From Bacteroidota bacterium (GTDB lineage Bacteria > Bacteroidota > Bacteroidia > Chitinophagales > BACL12): a stretch of 64,000 nucleotides of DNA. Where the stretch lies: positions 1-64,000 of the forward strand of contig JAKQVC010000047.1 in NCBI GenBank assembly GCA_029571985.1, in the 5' to 3' direction. Of the stretch, positions 26,132 to 35,114 are shown one piece after another; the stretch's first letter is position 1, and each line of letters begins with the position of its first letter. The notes under the pieces are model-generated. The model saw only the letters and a program-made list of their open reading frames with translations. It made no database searches and was not told where the DNA came from. Made by a program: the position numbers and the translations under genes.

Positions 26132-26875
26132 ATGCGATTGATATTAGACCTGGGGAATACCCGGCATAAGTTCGCCGTTTATAATGGTCAGGAGTTCGTG
26201 AGCACGGGGTCTGAGCCGCATCTGACCACCGGGCATGTGGCGCATGTGATTGACACTTACGCCATTACAGAATCCATTGTTTCGAGTGTCGACCATCACG
26301 ATGATGACCTGGAGGCGCTGCTGGAGGCAGAGACCCGTTTGATTCGCTTTAATCATCAGACACCGCTGCCTATTATGAATCTGTACGGAACCCCCAACAC
26401 CCTTGGGAAAGACCGTTTAGCCGGGGTTGTGGGTGCGAGAGTTGCTTTTCCGGAGCTGCCGGTGCTCGTTATTGATGCCGGCACCTGCATAAAATATGAC
26501 TTTGTTGACGCTCAGGGCGGTTATTATGGCGGAGCGATAGCACCGGGTTTATATATGCGTTTAAAGGCGATGCACAATTTTACCGCCAGGTTACCGTTAA
26601 TAGAGCCGGAAAACTATACTGTTCTGGCAGAAGTGCCAATCACAGGCAATTCCACCACAGATTCCATGCGCTCTGGAGCACTTAACGGTGCCGTCTTTGA
26701 GGTTGAAGGAGCAATAGCTGCTTATAAGCAGTTACACCCCAGCCTTACAGTCATAATTACAGGCGGAGATGCCGGTTTCTTTGAATTGCATGTGAAAAGC
26801 AGGATATTTGCACGCCCAAATCTGGTACTGGAAGGCTTAAATGCTATTCTGAACTACAACTTGACAAATCACTGA
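26132..26875 (+). CDS. coaX: Type III pantothenate kinase
   Basis: The product is 247 residues from the ATG at 26132. The longer frame upstream runs through repeats. It is an ASKHA-fold kinase with the phosphate-1 motif LDLGNTRHKF (5-14), GTPNTLGKDRLAG for the pantothenate/active-site region, and the phosphate-2 motif VIDAGTCIKYDFV, followed by GGAIAPGL. It catalyses ATP-dependent phosphorylation of pantothenate, the first step of coenzyme A synthesis. CoaX enzymes need a monovalent cation and are not feedback-inhibited by CoA. The stop shares its A with the start of the next gene (tgATG), so the two are coupled. Confidence 0.93.
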   Translation: MRLILDLGNTRHKFAVYNGQEFVSTGSEPHLTTGHVAHVIDTYAITESIVSSVDHHDDDLEALLEAETRLIRFNHQTPLPIMNLYGTPNTLGKDRLAGVVGARVAFPELPVLVIDAGTCIKYDFVDAQGGYYGGAIAPGLYMRLKAMHNFTARLPLIEPENYTVLAEVPITGNSTTDSMRSGALNGAVFEVEGAIAAYKQLHPSLTVIITGGDAGFFELHVKSRIFARPNLVLEGLNAILNYNLTNH

Positions 26876-28299
26876 TGCTCCGCCGAATATTTCCGATTCT
26901 GATCGTATTCCTTACAACGGTAACCCTTTCAGCACAAACTAATTCGCCTTATTCCCGATATGGATTAGGCAATATTTTTCCAACCACTTTTGGTGCTTCC
27001 AACGGCATGGGCAGTTTATCTGCAGCCTATTTGACGCCAACGAATATAAATGTGGGCAATCCATCCTCATATGCCGAATTTAACTCAGCAATTCTCGATG
27101 TGGGTATCAGCGGCCGCGTATTAACCCTCAATACCGAAACCGAATCTTTCACCTCCGGCGATGGCAACCTGGCCAATCTGGCTTTGGGCTTTCCCATGTT
27201 AAAAAATACGCGCAGGCATAAAATGGGCATTGCCTTCGGATTATTACCTTATAGCTCATTTTCCTACGCCATTTCTGAAGAGGTGGTAACTGACGATCCC
27301 GATTTAGGCATCAAACAATATGATTATGTTGGCGAGGGAGATATTTATCAGATATTTGGCGGATTAGGTTATCGTTTTCAGACAGATACAACCAGAACTA
27401 TACGTTTGCGCGATGACGATACAAAAGATACTGTAATTGCAGCACATATTTTCAATATTGGCGGTAATACCGGATATCTGTTTGGCAATTTATATAACCT
27501 CACTTATGCTTCTTTTCCGGATGTGTTTAATTCGCAAACCACTAAACTCACACGTGAAAGTACTGTAAATGGCGGTTTATATACAGTAGGCGTTTCTTAT
27601 CAGCGTCAATATATTCGTAAAGCAGGTACCAAACGCGATTATTTAAACTGGAGATTTGGCGGATCAGTTTCTCCGGCTGCGGAGATTCGTGGAAATCAAT
27701 CAGTGCTGTGGACGAATATTTTGAAAAGCGGTAATTACGAATTTGTTACCGATACTTTATATAATTCGCCGGATACTTCAGGCAATATTCAGTTGCCGTT
27801 ATCCTATCAGGCGGGTTTATCATTTGCTTTCTTTACCTCTGAGATAAAAGATAAAAATCAATTTATTATCGGTGCAGAATATGCTGCCACACAATGGAGC
27901 GCCTATGAAGGATTTCAGGATGCAGGTGTTTTAGGTGATAGCTGGAGAGCAAGTTTGGGTGCCGAATATATTCCGAAATTGAAAGCCGCCAGAGAAACCG
28001 GCAAAGAAAATGGCAGCAAATACAAGCCTCAACTCTCCTATCGCTTAGGTGCATATACCGGTGTAAGCAATATTGTTGCCGAAAATGGTGAGCAGCTATC
28101 TGATTACGGTGTTACTTTGGGCATGGCTATTCCTATCGGACGTAATATTCCGAATTTCTATAGCGCCTCCCGCATCAATCTGTTTATGCAAATTGGTCAA
28201 CGCGGTGGCAATACCAATTTTTCTGAAACCTACTATAATTTTGGTGTCAGCTTCAGCGTGTCAGACTCTAATTGGTTTGAACGATATAAACTCAACTAA
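26875..28299 (+). CDS. Outer-membrane beta-barrel protein, coaX-lptC linked family
   Basis: The product is 474 residues long. A signal peptide (1-21, ending VTLSAQ) is followed by the family hallmark NSPYSRYGLGNIFP and many alternating amphipathic strands with aromatic girdles (GIAFGLLPYSSFSYAI, SYRLGAYTGVSNIV), ending in NFGVSFSVSDSNWFERYKLN. Bacteroidota genomes often carry this family between coaX and lptC. It resembles FadL- or PorV-type barrels in general appearance only. The 1-bp overlaps at both ends suggest translation coupled with coaX and lptC, pointing to envelope assembly (inference). Confidence 0.8.
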   Translation: MLRRIFPILIVFLTTVTLSAQTNSPYSRYGLGNIFPTTFGASNGMGSLSAAYLTPTNINVGNPSSYAEFNSAILDVGISGRVLTLNTETESFTSGDGNLANLALGFPMLKNTRRHKMGIAFGLLPYSSFSYAISEEVVTDDPDLGIKQYDYVGEGDIYQIFGGLGYRFQTDTTRTIRLRDDDTKDTVIAAHIFNIGGNTGYLFGNLYNLTYASFPDVFNSQTTKLTRESTVNGGLYTVGVSYQRQYIRKAGTKRDYLNWRFGGSVSPAAEIRGNQSVLWTNILKSGNYEFVTDTLYNSPDTSGNIQLPLSYQAGLSFAFFTSEIKDKNQFIIGAEYAATQWSAYEGFQDAGVLGDSWRASLGAEYIPKLKAARETGKENGSKYKPQLSYRLGAYTGVSNIVAENGEQLSDYGVTLGMAIPIGRNIPNFYSASRINLFMQIGQRGGNTNFSETYYNFGVSFSVSDSNWFERYKLN

Positions 28300-28892
28300 T
28301 GACGCCGGTGGTTTACACACCTGAACCACTCCGCAATACACGATACACTTTTTTTCGTGCCTGCTGTTTATGTGCGGCTTTATTCCTTTTTACCATTACC
28401 GGTTGTGTAAATGATGTTAATGAAGTTAATCGCACCACGCAATTAGCGGAGCCGGGTGTTGAATACGGAAAAAACATTGAACTATTTTATAGTGAATTCG
28501 GGCAGGTGAAAGTACGTATTACCGCACCTGCCGTTACGCGTTACCTGAGTGGCGACCCCTATACTGAATTTACGGAAGGATTGCGCGTTGAATTTTATGA
28601 TGAACACATGCAGGTTAGCACCTGGCTTACAGCTAATTACGGTGTTAGATACGAGTCGCAAGGCCGAACCGTTTTAAAGAATGATGTGCAGGTGCTGAAT
28701 GAAAAAAAGGAGTATTTAAATACAGAAGAACTTATCTGGGATGAAAAGAGACACATTATTTTTTCCGAAAAATTTGTGAAAATAACCACTCCGGATCAGG
28801 TAATTTATGGAGAAGGCATGGAAGCTGATGAACAACTCACCAAATATGTCATCAAGAAACCTCAGGGCGTAGTAGATAAGCCTGTTGAATAA
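28299..28892 (+). CDS. lptC: LPS export periplasmic protein LptC
   Basis: The product is 197 residues long. The N-terminal anchor looks lipoprotein-like (ALFLFTITGC, Cys about residue 36 from the first ATG). The LptC beta-jellyroll follows: GKNIELFYSEFGQVKVRITAP, PYTEFTEGLRVEFYDE, TWLTANYGVRYESQGRTVLKNDVQVLN, LNTEELIWDEKRHIIFSEKFVKITTPDQVIYGEG. LptC receives lipopolysaccharide from the LptBFG transporter and passes it to LptA. Bacteroidota versions are commonly this divergent. The start overlaps the previous stop by one base. Confidence 0.88.
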   Translation: MTPVVYTPEPLRNTRYTFFRACCLCAALFLFTITGCVNDVNEVNRTTQLAEPGVEYGKNIELFYSEFGQVKVRITAPAVTRYLSGDPYTEFTEGLRVEFYDEHMQVSTWLTANYGVRYESQGRTVLKNDVQVLNEKKEYLNTEELIWDEKRHIIFSEKFVKITTPDQVIYGEGMEADEQLTKYVIKKPQGVVDKPVE

Positions 28893-28986
28893 GCATCTCC
28901 CAGTAATAAAAAAAACCTTTTTAACCTGCACGTGTTATAGGAGCATTCATCTCTTATTTGTAACTTTAATCAAGCGAATAAACGAT

Positions 28987-29253
28987 ATGTCAAAAAAGCA
29001 AGACTCCGGATCAAATTTGTATCTGCGTTTGATGAAAATATTTGAGGTCATGTGGTTAATCACTGCTGTTTGTGCCCTCGTTATGGCAGTTACACGGGGT
29101 ATTAATGGACAGTCGTACGGCTCCTATATTTATATTACCTGCTTTACAGGTGCTGTTGCCTTATTTATGTATCGATTCAAAAAGAAAAACAGAAAGTATC
29201 TCGAATCGCATTACGCGAAGCAGGAAGAGCTTGATAGAAGGAAGGAGGGGTGA
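28987..29253 (+). CDS. Small conserved membrane protein
   Basis: The product is 88 residues from the ATG at 28987. The first ATG of the longer frame lies inside lptC and adds an unlikely Cys-rich leader. It has two membrane spans (VMWLITAVCALVMAV, YIYITCFTGAVALFMY) and a charged tail KKKNRKYLESHYAKQEELDRRK. It follows lptC by 94 bp on the same strand. Small proteins of this size occupy the same place in related genomes. Function unknown. Confidence 0.65.
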   Translation: MSKKQDSGSNLYLRLMKIFEVMWLITAVCALVMAVTRGINGQSYGSYIYITCFTGAVALFMYRFKKKNRKYLESHYAKQEELDRRKEG

Positions 29254-29378
29254 GGTGTGAGTGGTGAATAGTGAATGGTGAGAGGTGAGGGGCTTGCCCT
29301 GAAGTGAAATTTTACGGAGTGCAGCGGAGGAAGTACCTGAACACATGAACACCTGAACACATGAACACATGAACACCT
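29254..29378. repeat. Composite repeat: heptamers, hairpin core, octamers
   Basis: GTGAGTG/GTGAATA heptamers (about 29256-29290) are followed by a decayed hairpin with centre GTGCAGC (29319-29325). Octamers ACACATGA/ACACCTGA then occur at 29340-29378. It has the same architecture as 25931-26090 and 36459-37219. Confidence 0.6.
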
Positions 29379-29425
29379 AGCACAAGCGCCATCACTTCCC
29401 TCAAAAATTCTTTTATATTTACCCA

Positions 29426-29959
29426 ATGAACCCCTACCCTGCTATTGAAACGGAGCGATTGATTTTACGGGCGACAGCTATTGAAGATGCCGAGCTGATT
29501 TATGCCTTACAAAACACAGAAGGCTGGATAAAATACATTGGCGACAGAGGTGTTCGTTCCGTTAAGGATGCCGAACGATATATTGCAGAGCGCATGATGC
29601 CGCAATATATGCGGTTGGGTTTCAGTAATAACACGATTTTTTTAAAATCAGATGGCAGTCGCATTGGTGTTGCCGGACTGTATGCACGGGAAGGACTTGA
29701 TCATGTCGATTTAGGATTTGCTTTACTTCCGGTATTTATGCGCAAGGGATATATTCGTGAAGCAGGTGAAGCCCTGTTACATGCTGCAACGCATGTGTAT
29801 CAACTTAAACAAGTAGATGCGATTACGACCGAAGAAAATGTGGCTTCACAACAGGTATTGCGCGGCCTTGGTTTTTCTTTTGTAAAACGCACCAGACTTC
29901 CTGACGATCCGGAAGAATTATTATTATTTACGAGGTTACTGGAAAAAGAACATGCTTAG
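29426..29959 (+). CDS. GNAT N-acetyltransferase (RimJ/RimL type)
   Basis: The product is 177 residues long. It has an N-terminal ETERLILRATAIEDAELIYAL, the central LGFALLPVFMRKGYIREAGEALL acetyl-CoA loop (motif A) and EENVASQQVLRGLGFSFVKR (motif B), all typical of ribosomal-protein-type GNAT enzymes that acetylate an amino group using acetyl-CoA. The acceptor is unknown. The stop overlaps the next gene by 8 bp. Confidence 0.88.
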   Translation: MNPYPAIETERLILRATAIEDAELIYALQNTEGWIKYIGDRGVRSVKDAERYIAERMMPQYMRLGFSNNTIFLKSDGSRIGVAGLYAREGLDHVDLGFALLPVFMRKGYIREAGEALLHAATHVYQLKQVDAITTEENVASQQVLRGLGFSFVKRTRLPDDPEELLLFTRLLEKEHA

Positions 29960-30815
29960 GTTTATTTGTATTTCCATCGGTGTGATGAGTTGTCATCTTT
30001 CGTATGCACAAACTGATTCTGTTCGAACGAATCCATTGGATGATGATGTGTATCTGCATCCGGTCGATTGCATTACTGCTTATACTTTACCAAAAGGCGA
30101 ATGGATATACGGACAATCTTTGCAAACGCTTCCTTTTCCGAGCTGGATGTTTTATGGCATTACTGACAAGTTGACTACACAAATAGATTTACTTCCCTGG
30201 ATAGGTGGTTTTGTTACAGAATTAAAGAAACCTATCCCAAGTTTAAATTTACGTTATCAATTTGTGGAGCAACATGGTGCAGTTCCGAGCATTGCTTTTG
30301 AAGCCATGTTTATTTATTTCTGGGATACTTTAGACAGGTTTGAAACTGTTTCTACCCATGTTTATGAAAGTGGTGCTTACTGGCATTTTAAACCGGTAAT
30401 GAGTTATCAATTTGGTGATGACTGGTATGTGCATACATCAGTTGGTGCTGATTATATCGGTGCGCTGATTATGGAAACAACAGACACCGTTGAACCGGTT
30501 ACCAGGAATTTTACCAAAAGCTGGAATCCCAATGCCGCAGTGGGTGTAGATTACAGGCCATCGCCCTTTATCAGTTATCACATTGCCTGTAATTATGGCG
30601 CTACTCTTACTTTTTTAGAAAATGTGCCGCGTAAGTTCATGTTTACCTACGGGTTTCGCGTGGCGCCATTTTATAAAAATCGTTTCGGGATATTGCGGAG
30701 TATGCGCATTGAATTATTATCAATTAACGGGTACTTCCCTGACCTGAAAACCTATCAGGGAATACCAGTGCCTATTTACCCGTATATTTACTGGCAATGG
30801 CAACGCCGTCCCTGA
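29952..30815 (+). CDS. Predicted exported protein, possible beta-barrel
   Basis: The product is 287 residues long. A signal peptide (1-20, ending LSYAQ) is followed by strand-rich sequence with many Trp and Tyr (HFKPVMSYQFGDDWYVHTSVG, VGVDYRPSPFISYHIACNYG), consistent with an outer-membrane barrel. No family is recognised. It overlaps the upstream GNAT gene by 8 bp, and the downstream one by one base or more, depending on the start chosen for the latter. Confidence 0.7.
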   Translation: MLRFICISIGVMSCHLSYAQTDSVRTNPLDDDVYLHPVDCITAYTLPKGEWIYGQSLQTLPFPSWMFYGITDKLTTQIDLLPWIGGFVTELKKPIPSLNLRYQFVEQHGAVPSIAFEAMFIYFWDTLDRFETVSTHVYESGAYWHFKPVMSYQFGDDWYVHTSVGADYIGALIMETTDTVEPVTRNFTKSWNPNAAVGVDYRPSPFISYHIACNYGATLTFLENVPRKFMFTYGFRVAPFYKNRFGILRSMRIELLSINGYFPDLKTYQGIPVPIYPYIYWQWQRRP

Positions 30816-31408
30816 TGATACCACTCAATCTGAAACTTGAAAATGCGCATGTTCAACTACGTGCGTTGCAGGAATCTGATTTAGAACATCTTGCGCATTT
30901 TGCGGATGAGGAACCTGATTTATGGCAGTATAGTTTAATGCCCATTCATGGTACGGCCGATATGCAGGCATATATTCGTGCAGCTTTGGTTGGCAGGGCA
31001 GCAGGAAAAGAATTTCCTTTTATTATTTATAATAAAGATTTGAATCAATATGCCGGATCAACACGTTTTTACGACATACAATTTCAACAACACAGTTTAC
31101 AAATAGGCTATACCTGGTTAGGTAAAGCTCATTGGGGAAGTCGGGTAAATAAAAGTTGTAAATTTTTGATGCTTGCATATGCCTTCGAGCAATTACACAT
31201 GGAGCGTGTCGAATTTCGTGCAGATGTGCGCAATGCACGCAGCAGGAAAGCAATGGCATCGATTGGATGTGTGGAAGAAGGTATTATTCGCAGTCACATG
31301 ACATTGGCAGATGGCTCACGACGGAGCAGTGTAATGCTCAGTATACTCAAGGATGAATGGGAGTCAGGCGTAAAAATGCGTTTGAAGCAACTCGTTGAGG
31401 CCGGGTAA
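30815..31408 (+). CDS. GNAT N-acetyltransferase
   Basis: The product is 197 residues from the ATG at 30815, which shares one base with the preceding stop (tgATG). An ATG at 30797 adds six residues. The GNAT signatures are VQLRALQESDLEHLAHFAD, LQIGYTWLGKAHWGSRVNKSCKFLML (motif A) and VRNARSRKAMASIGCVEEGIIRSHM (motif B). It is an acetyl-CoA-dependent acetyltransferase of the RimJ/RimL family with unknown substrate. Confidence 0.85.
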   Translation: MIPLNLKLENAHVQLRALQESDLEHLAHFADEEPDLWQYSLMPIHGTADMQAYIRAALVGRAAGKEFPFIIYNKDLNQYAGSTRFYDIQFQQHSLQIGYTWLGKAHWGSRVNKSCKFLMLAYAFEQLHMERVEFRADVRNARSRKAMASIGCVEEGIIRSHMTLADGSRRSSVMLSILKDEWESGVKMRLKQLVEAG

Positions 31409-31600
31409 ACAGGGGCTCACGGCAGCTGAATGCCTCACGTGCTCAGGAATTGAATATGTGGTAAGGCAAACTTGCGATGCACCTATACATACATCTTGCC
31501 CCAATCATTTTTTACAAAAAAACAGCCTGTAATTATTGCAAGCCTTTTGTGGCATGCAAAAATTTACTCCGGATTGTATGCAGGAATTACGATGTGGCGG

Positions 31601-31918
31601 TTACTTGCGTTTGCCCGCTTCGTATTGATCGTCGGTGTAGCAGATGACCAGGTTGGCTTCGGAGCGCCATTCGGTAAAATACACAATCACATCTGCTTCA
31701 TTTTTCCATTCGGTAAAAAACCATTTTCCGCTATCGGTGGTAGCATCGCTTTTCCATTCGGTGCGGAACACAATAACATCGGCTTCGGCGGGCATGTCGG
31801 TAACATACACAACCTGAGTGGCTTCCGATTTCCAGTCTGTTTTATACACGATTTGCGCATGTGCTGAAAAAGCGAGGCACACAAAGCCCAAAAGCAGGAG
31901 TAATCGAGTGGTGTTCAT
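31601..31918 (-). CDS. DUF6150 family secreted protein
   Basis: The product is 105 residues long. A signal peptide (1-21, ending SAHAQ) is followed by four short repeats of the form YxTeWxSeA(D/T)xxVxxT (YKTDWKSEATQVVYVT, FRTEWKSDAT, FFTEWKNEADVIVYFT, YDDQYEAG). This matches the small DUF6150 family of Bacteroidota. The periodic aromatic/Trp strands suggest a small extracellular beta-sheet. Function unknown. It is monocistronic. Confidence 0.78.
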   Translation of the reverse strand: MNTTRLLLLLGFVCLAFSAHAQIVYKTDWKSEATQVVYVTDMPAEADVIVFRTEWKSDATTDSGKWFFTEWKNEADVIVYFTEWRSEANLVICYTDDQYEAGKRK

Positions 31919-32031
31919 TGTTACGGTTTGGTTTAAAGGTCGTCAGTTTCAGGAAGTCTGCAAAATGTAATCTGCATTTTACCTCCTTTTGTGCATACTA
32001 TGACTAATTTCGTGCCAAAATACTGCAAACC

Positions 32032-32373
32032 ATGGCAAAAACATCTACAATTCAACTGGCAGTAACGCTGGGTAGTGATAATATACCTGAAAAAATTACC
32101 TGGAAAGCCGACGACAATGCGCAAAAGGCGCCTGAAGAGTGCAAGGCGTTTATGCTAAGTTTGTTTGATGGCGAGGCGGATGAGTCGCTTCGGATTGACC
32201 TTTGGACCAATGAGATGCGTCAGGACGAAATGGACAAGTTCTTTTTCGAGACCTTTCTTACGATGGCAGACACCTACAAACGCGCCAACACGAACGAGGA
32301 GGTAACCACTTTAATTAAGGATTTTGCGTTTCAATTTGGGGAGAAGGTGGGGTTGTTAAAGCGGAAAGAATGA
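32032..32373 (+). CDS. gldC: Gliding motility protein GldC
   Basis: The product is 113 residues long and matches GldC: STIQLAVTLGSDNIPEKITWKA, CKAFMLSLFDGEADESLRIDLWTNEMRQDEMDKFF, TMADTYKRANTNEEVTTLIKDFAFQFGEKVGL. It is a small cytoplasmic protein linked genetically to Bacteroidota gliding/T9SS. In Flavobacterium johnsoniae it enhances gliding. Its presence fits the many T9SS cargo genes in the window, although the core por/gld genes are elsewhere. Confidence 0.9.
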   Translation: MAKTSTIQLAVTLGSDNIPEKITWKADDNAQKAPEECKAFMLSLFDGEADESLRIDLWTNEMRQDEMDKFFFETFLTMADTYKRANTNEEVTTLIKDFAFQFGEKVGLLKRKE

Positions 32374-32388
32374 GGTAACTTAAGGCTT

Positions 32389-33150
32389 ATGAAACGCGTT
32401 GGTATATGCCTGTCGGGCGGGGGAGCAAGAGGCATTGCACATATTGGGGTTTTGCAGGCGCTTGAGAGTGCAGGCATTTTTCCGGAAGTAATTTCCGGTT
32501 GCAGTGCAGGTTCGATGGTGGGTGCTTTATATGCAAATGGTTTGCCGCCAAGGGATATTTACCGGCTTATTGAAAAGAAAAGTATCTACAGTATTATCCG
32601 GATGGGATTGCCGGATAAAGGCATGATGGAATTATCCTATTTCAGAAAAATATTATCAGATAATATTCCGCATGATCGCTTTGAAGATTTAAAGAAACCT
32701 TTTTTTGTGTCGGTAACCAATTTAAATACCGGTCGTGCGGAAATTGTTGGTTCGGGCAAGCTCATTGATTTGGTAATTGCCTCTCAATCAATTCCGTTAG
32801 TTTTTAAACCACAACAAATTGGTGAGCATATTTATGTTGATGGTGGTGTACTCAACAATTTACCTATTGAACCCATCAGACCATTATGTGATGTATTAAT
32901 TGGCGTTAATGTAAATCCGGTTAATTATCAAAAGAATTTACAAGGCATGCGGGATGTTGGGTATCGGGTTCTGAATTTAACTTTAATGTTGAACATGCAG
33001 GAGCGTCTTAAGCAATGTGATTTTGTGATAGAACCCAAAACCGGTGATTTCACCATTTTTGATGTGAGTCGCTCTAACCTGATTTATGATGCAGGATATG
33101 AAGCTGCGTTGCCTGCTGCGGAATCTATTTCGAAGTTGCTGCGCGATTAA
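32389..33150 (+). CDS. Patatin-like phospholipase
   Basis: The product is 253 residues long. It has the patatin oxyanion loop SGGGARGIAHIGVL (9-22), the nucleophile motif GCSAGSM (Ser in GxSxG, about residue 40) and the catalytic Asp in DGGVLNNLP (about 158-166). It is a lipid acyl hydrolase of the RssA-like cytosolic group, with no signal peptide. It lies 15 bp after gldC and is probably cotranscribed with it. Confidence 0.9.
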   Translation: MKRVGICLSGGGARGIAHIGVLQALESAGIFPEVISGCSAGSMVGALYANGLPPRDIYRLIEKKSIYSIIRMGLPDKGMMELSYFRKILSDNIPHDRFEDLKKPFFVSVTNLNTGRAEIVGSGKLIDLVIASQSIPLVFKPQQIGEHIYVDGGVLNNLPIEPIRPLCDVLIGVNVNPVNYQKNLQGMRDVGYRVLNLTLMLNMQERLKQCDFVIEPKTGDFTIFDVSRSNLIYDAGYEAALPAAESISKLLRD

Positions 33151-33253
33151 ACTGCTTTCTTTTGCTAAGGTGACGAAATCCATTACATTTGCTGGTGATG
33201 CGATTTTGCGTCTGGCATTATAGTTATCCAATAAAATACATTATTCATTCAAC

Positions 33254-33769
33254 ATGGCACTTATACTTCCTGTTCACGGCATTCATCCACAATTTGGCAA
33301 TGATTGTTATATCGCGCCAAATGCAACTGTTGTAGGACAAGTTGAGATGGGTGATCAATGCAGTATATGGTTTAATGCCGTTGTGCGTGGCGATGTGAAC
33401 ACCATTAAAATGGGTAATAAAGTAAATGTGCAGGATAATGCCGTAATTCATTGCACTTATAAAACAGCGCCGACAGTAATTGGCGACAATGTATCAATAG
33501 GTCATAATGCAATTGTGCATGGTTGCACTCTACACAATAATATTTTAGTTGGCATGGGCGCGATTGTGATGGACCATGCTATTGTGCACGACAATGTATT
33601 AATCGCAGCCGGCAGTGTTGTATTGGAAAATAGTGTATTGGAATCCGGATTTATTTACGGTGGTGTTCCTGCCAAAAAACTGAAACCTTTAAGTCAGGAA
33701 GAATTTCGTGGTACGATTGAACGCATCACCAATAATTATGTGATGTATGCGGGATGGTTTAAGCCGTAA
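33254..33769 (+). CDS. Gamma-class carbonic anhydrase family protein
   Basis: The product is 171 residues long. It is a left-handed beta-helix of hexapeptide repeats (VVGQVEMGDQCSIWFNAVVRGDVNTIKMGNKVNV). The three zinc-ligand histidines of the family occur in DNAVIHCTYK and in VSIGHNAIVHGC. It resembles YrdA/PaaY-type trimers, of which some are CO2 hydratases and others of unknown activity. Single gene, 104 bp past the patatin gene. Confidence 0.87.
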   Translation: MALILPVHGIHPQFGNDCYIAPNATVVGQVEMGDQCSIWFNAVVRGDVNTIKMGNKVNVQDNAVIHCTYKTAPTVIGDNVSIGHNAIVHGCTLHNNILVGMGAIVMDHAIVHDNVLIAAGSVVLENSVLESGFIYGGVPAKKLKPLSQEEFRGTIERITNNYVMYAGWFKP

Positions 33770-33789
33770 GGTGATTTTCAGTCGGATGA

Positions 33790-34569
33790 TTATTCTGGTG
33801 GCTGTGCAGTTGGTTGACCACTAAATAATTTAATTGTGTAATTCAATAAGTCTGTATCGCCATAAGCGCCATGACCGGGTATTACAGTTTTTACATCCGG
33901 ATAAGCCTCTTTAACGCGTTGAACGGTTTCTGACCATTGAGGAACATAGGCATCGCCCAAATACCCTTTACTAGCTTCTAATTCTTTTATTAAACATCCG
34001 CCAAAAAGCACATGATCATCCGGAAAATATCCAACGATATTATCTGCAGTGTGCCCTTTTCCAAAATATTTTGCTTCTATCTCTGCATTCCCGACAGAAA
34101 AATGCTGCACATCTGTAAAAGTAGATTTGGGCATGGCATGGTGGAGACTATCGGCCAGGTGAGGCGTTTGTACATAGGCGAAAGAAGGAATTCCAGCCTG
34201 ATGAAAAGCATCGAGTCCGCCCAAACAATCATCATGAAAATGTGTAGGTACTACCGCTACAATTTTACACTGTAAGGCATCAGCGATCCATTTCATTAAA
34301 TGTTGTGCGCCAATGGTATCTGTTGGTGTATCGAACACGATTACCTCATCTGCATTTCGCATGATAGCGCCATTGCAGGGTACGTTTCCAAAATCCTGTG
34401 TTTGCTTATAGGAAGTATGAACAAATGTATTTTCCGCCACTTGAGTAATCACGAGTACATCATCATGAAATACCTCCTTAGGCACAAACACTTCAGTTTC
34501 TGAATGGCATGCCGCGGTGAATATCCAGATCAAGGTGATACATATATAATGCAGACTTTTACTACTCAT
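33790..34569 (-). CDS. Subclass B1 metallo-beta-lactamase, lipoprotein
   Basis: The product is 259 residues from the ATG at 34569. It has a lipobox (WIFTAAC, Cys21). The zinc-1 site is H110-F-H112-D-D114 within PTHFHDDCLGG, together with the His of GKGHTADN. The zinc-2 site uses Asp114, the Cys of LFGGCLIKE and the His of VIPGHGAYGD. All B1 ligands are present. B1 enzymes hydrolyse most beta-lactams including carbapenems, and chromosomal B1 enzymes are common in environmental Bacteroidota. The lipobox implies membrane anchoring, as in NDM-1. No mobile element is adjacent, so it is probably intrinsic. It is convergent with the carbonic anhydrase gene. Confidence 0.9.
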   Translation of the reverse strand: MSSKSLHYICITLIWIFTAACHSETEVFVPKEVFHDDVLVITQVAENTFVHTSYKQTQDFGNVPCNGAIMRNADEVIVFDTPTDTIGAQHLMKWIADALQCKIVAVVPTHFHDDCLGGLDAFHQAGIPSFAYVQTPHLADSLHHAMPKSTFTDVQHFSVGNAEIEAKYFGKGHTADNIVGYFPDDHVLFGGCLIKELEASKGYLGDAYVPQWSETVQRVKEAYPDVKTVIPGHGAYGDTDLLNYTIKLFSGQPTAQPPE

Positions 34570-34699
34570 TTTGTAAAGATATTTTAATCTCTGCAAGTCG
34601 TTTTAAATAGAAAGCACAAAACCTTCATAGCATATCAGAAGAATTACTCTTCGCGCAACAGTGGAGTAAAATCATAAATGACTTCATACGCAATTGAAA

Positions 34700-35035
34700 G
34701 TTCCAGAAAACTGTTTACGCGCAACCGGCTGCCCTCACTTGCTTCCTTTCGCGGGCCAGAGGCCCGCACGTTGATGCGTTTGCGAAGTCGCAACTTTGCT
34801 TGGGAGCATGTGGGTAGTCGCGATCGCCCAAATAGGAACCTGACGGCTCTCACGACCTATCAAATGGGAGCCTCTGAGGGCCAAAGGCCTTCACAAAAAC
34901 GTGCTCACGAGGGCCTCTGGCCCGACGTGCTCAGGATGTTTAAAGGAAAAGGCTGTGCTTCAAAATGTTTTATCCGTAAATTGCGTTTCGAAGCACGCGA
35001 GGGCCTCTGGCCTGAGCGCCTAAGCCCAATCAACC
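34700..35035. repeat. Cluster of GGCC-AGA-GGCC hairpins
   Basis: The noncoding stretch contains GCGGGCC-AGA-GGCCCGC (34751-34767, perfect), TGAGGGCC-AAA-GGCCTTCA (34875-34893), GGGCC-TCT-GGCCC (about 34910-34922) and GGCC-TCT-GGCC (about 35002-35012). It also has TTGCGAAGTCGCAA (about 34785-34798), which has a C-GAA-G centre. An open frame of 158 codons (34678-35154) crosses it but has no protein-like composition. Confidence 0.6.
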
Positions 35036-35067
35036 ACCCCTCCCAAAAAAAATTATCCCCATTCCAC

Positions 35068-35097
35068 TTGCAAATTCAAAAAATTAAAAGAACTTTG
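35068..35097 (+). promoter_or_regulatory. Promoter of creD
   Basis: TTG (35068-35070), 19 bases, then GAACTTTG (35090-35097): the same -7 variant as the TonB receptor promoter. The ATG lies 17 bp downstream, giving a very short leader. Confidence 0.6.
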
Positions 35098-35114
35098 CAA
35101 TACAAAGTAAAACT

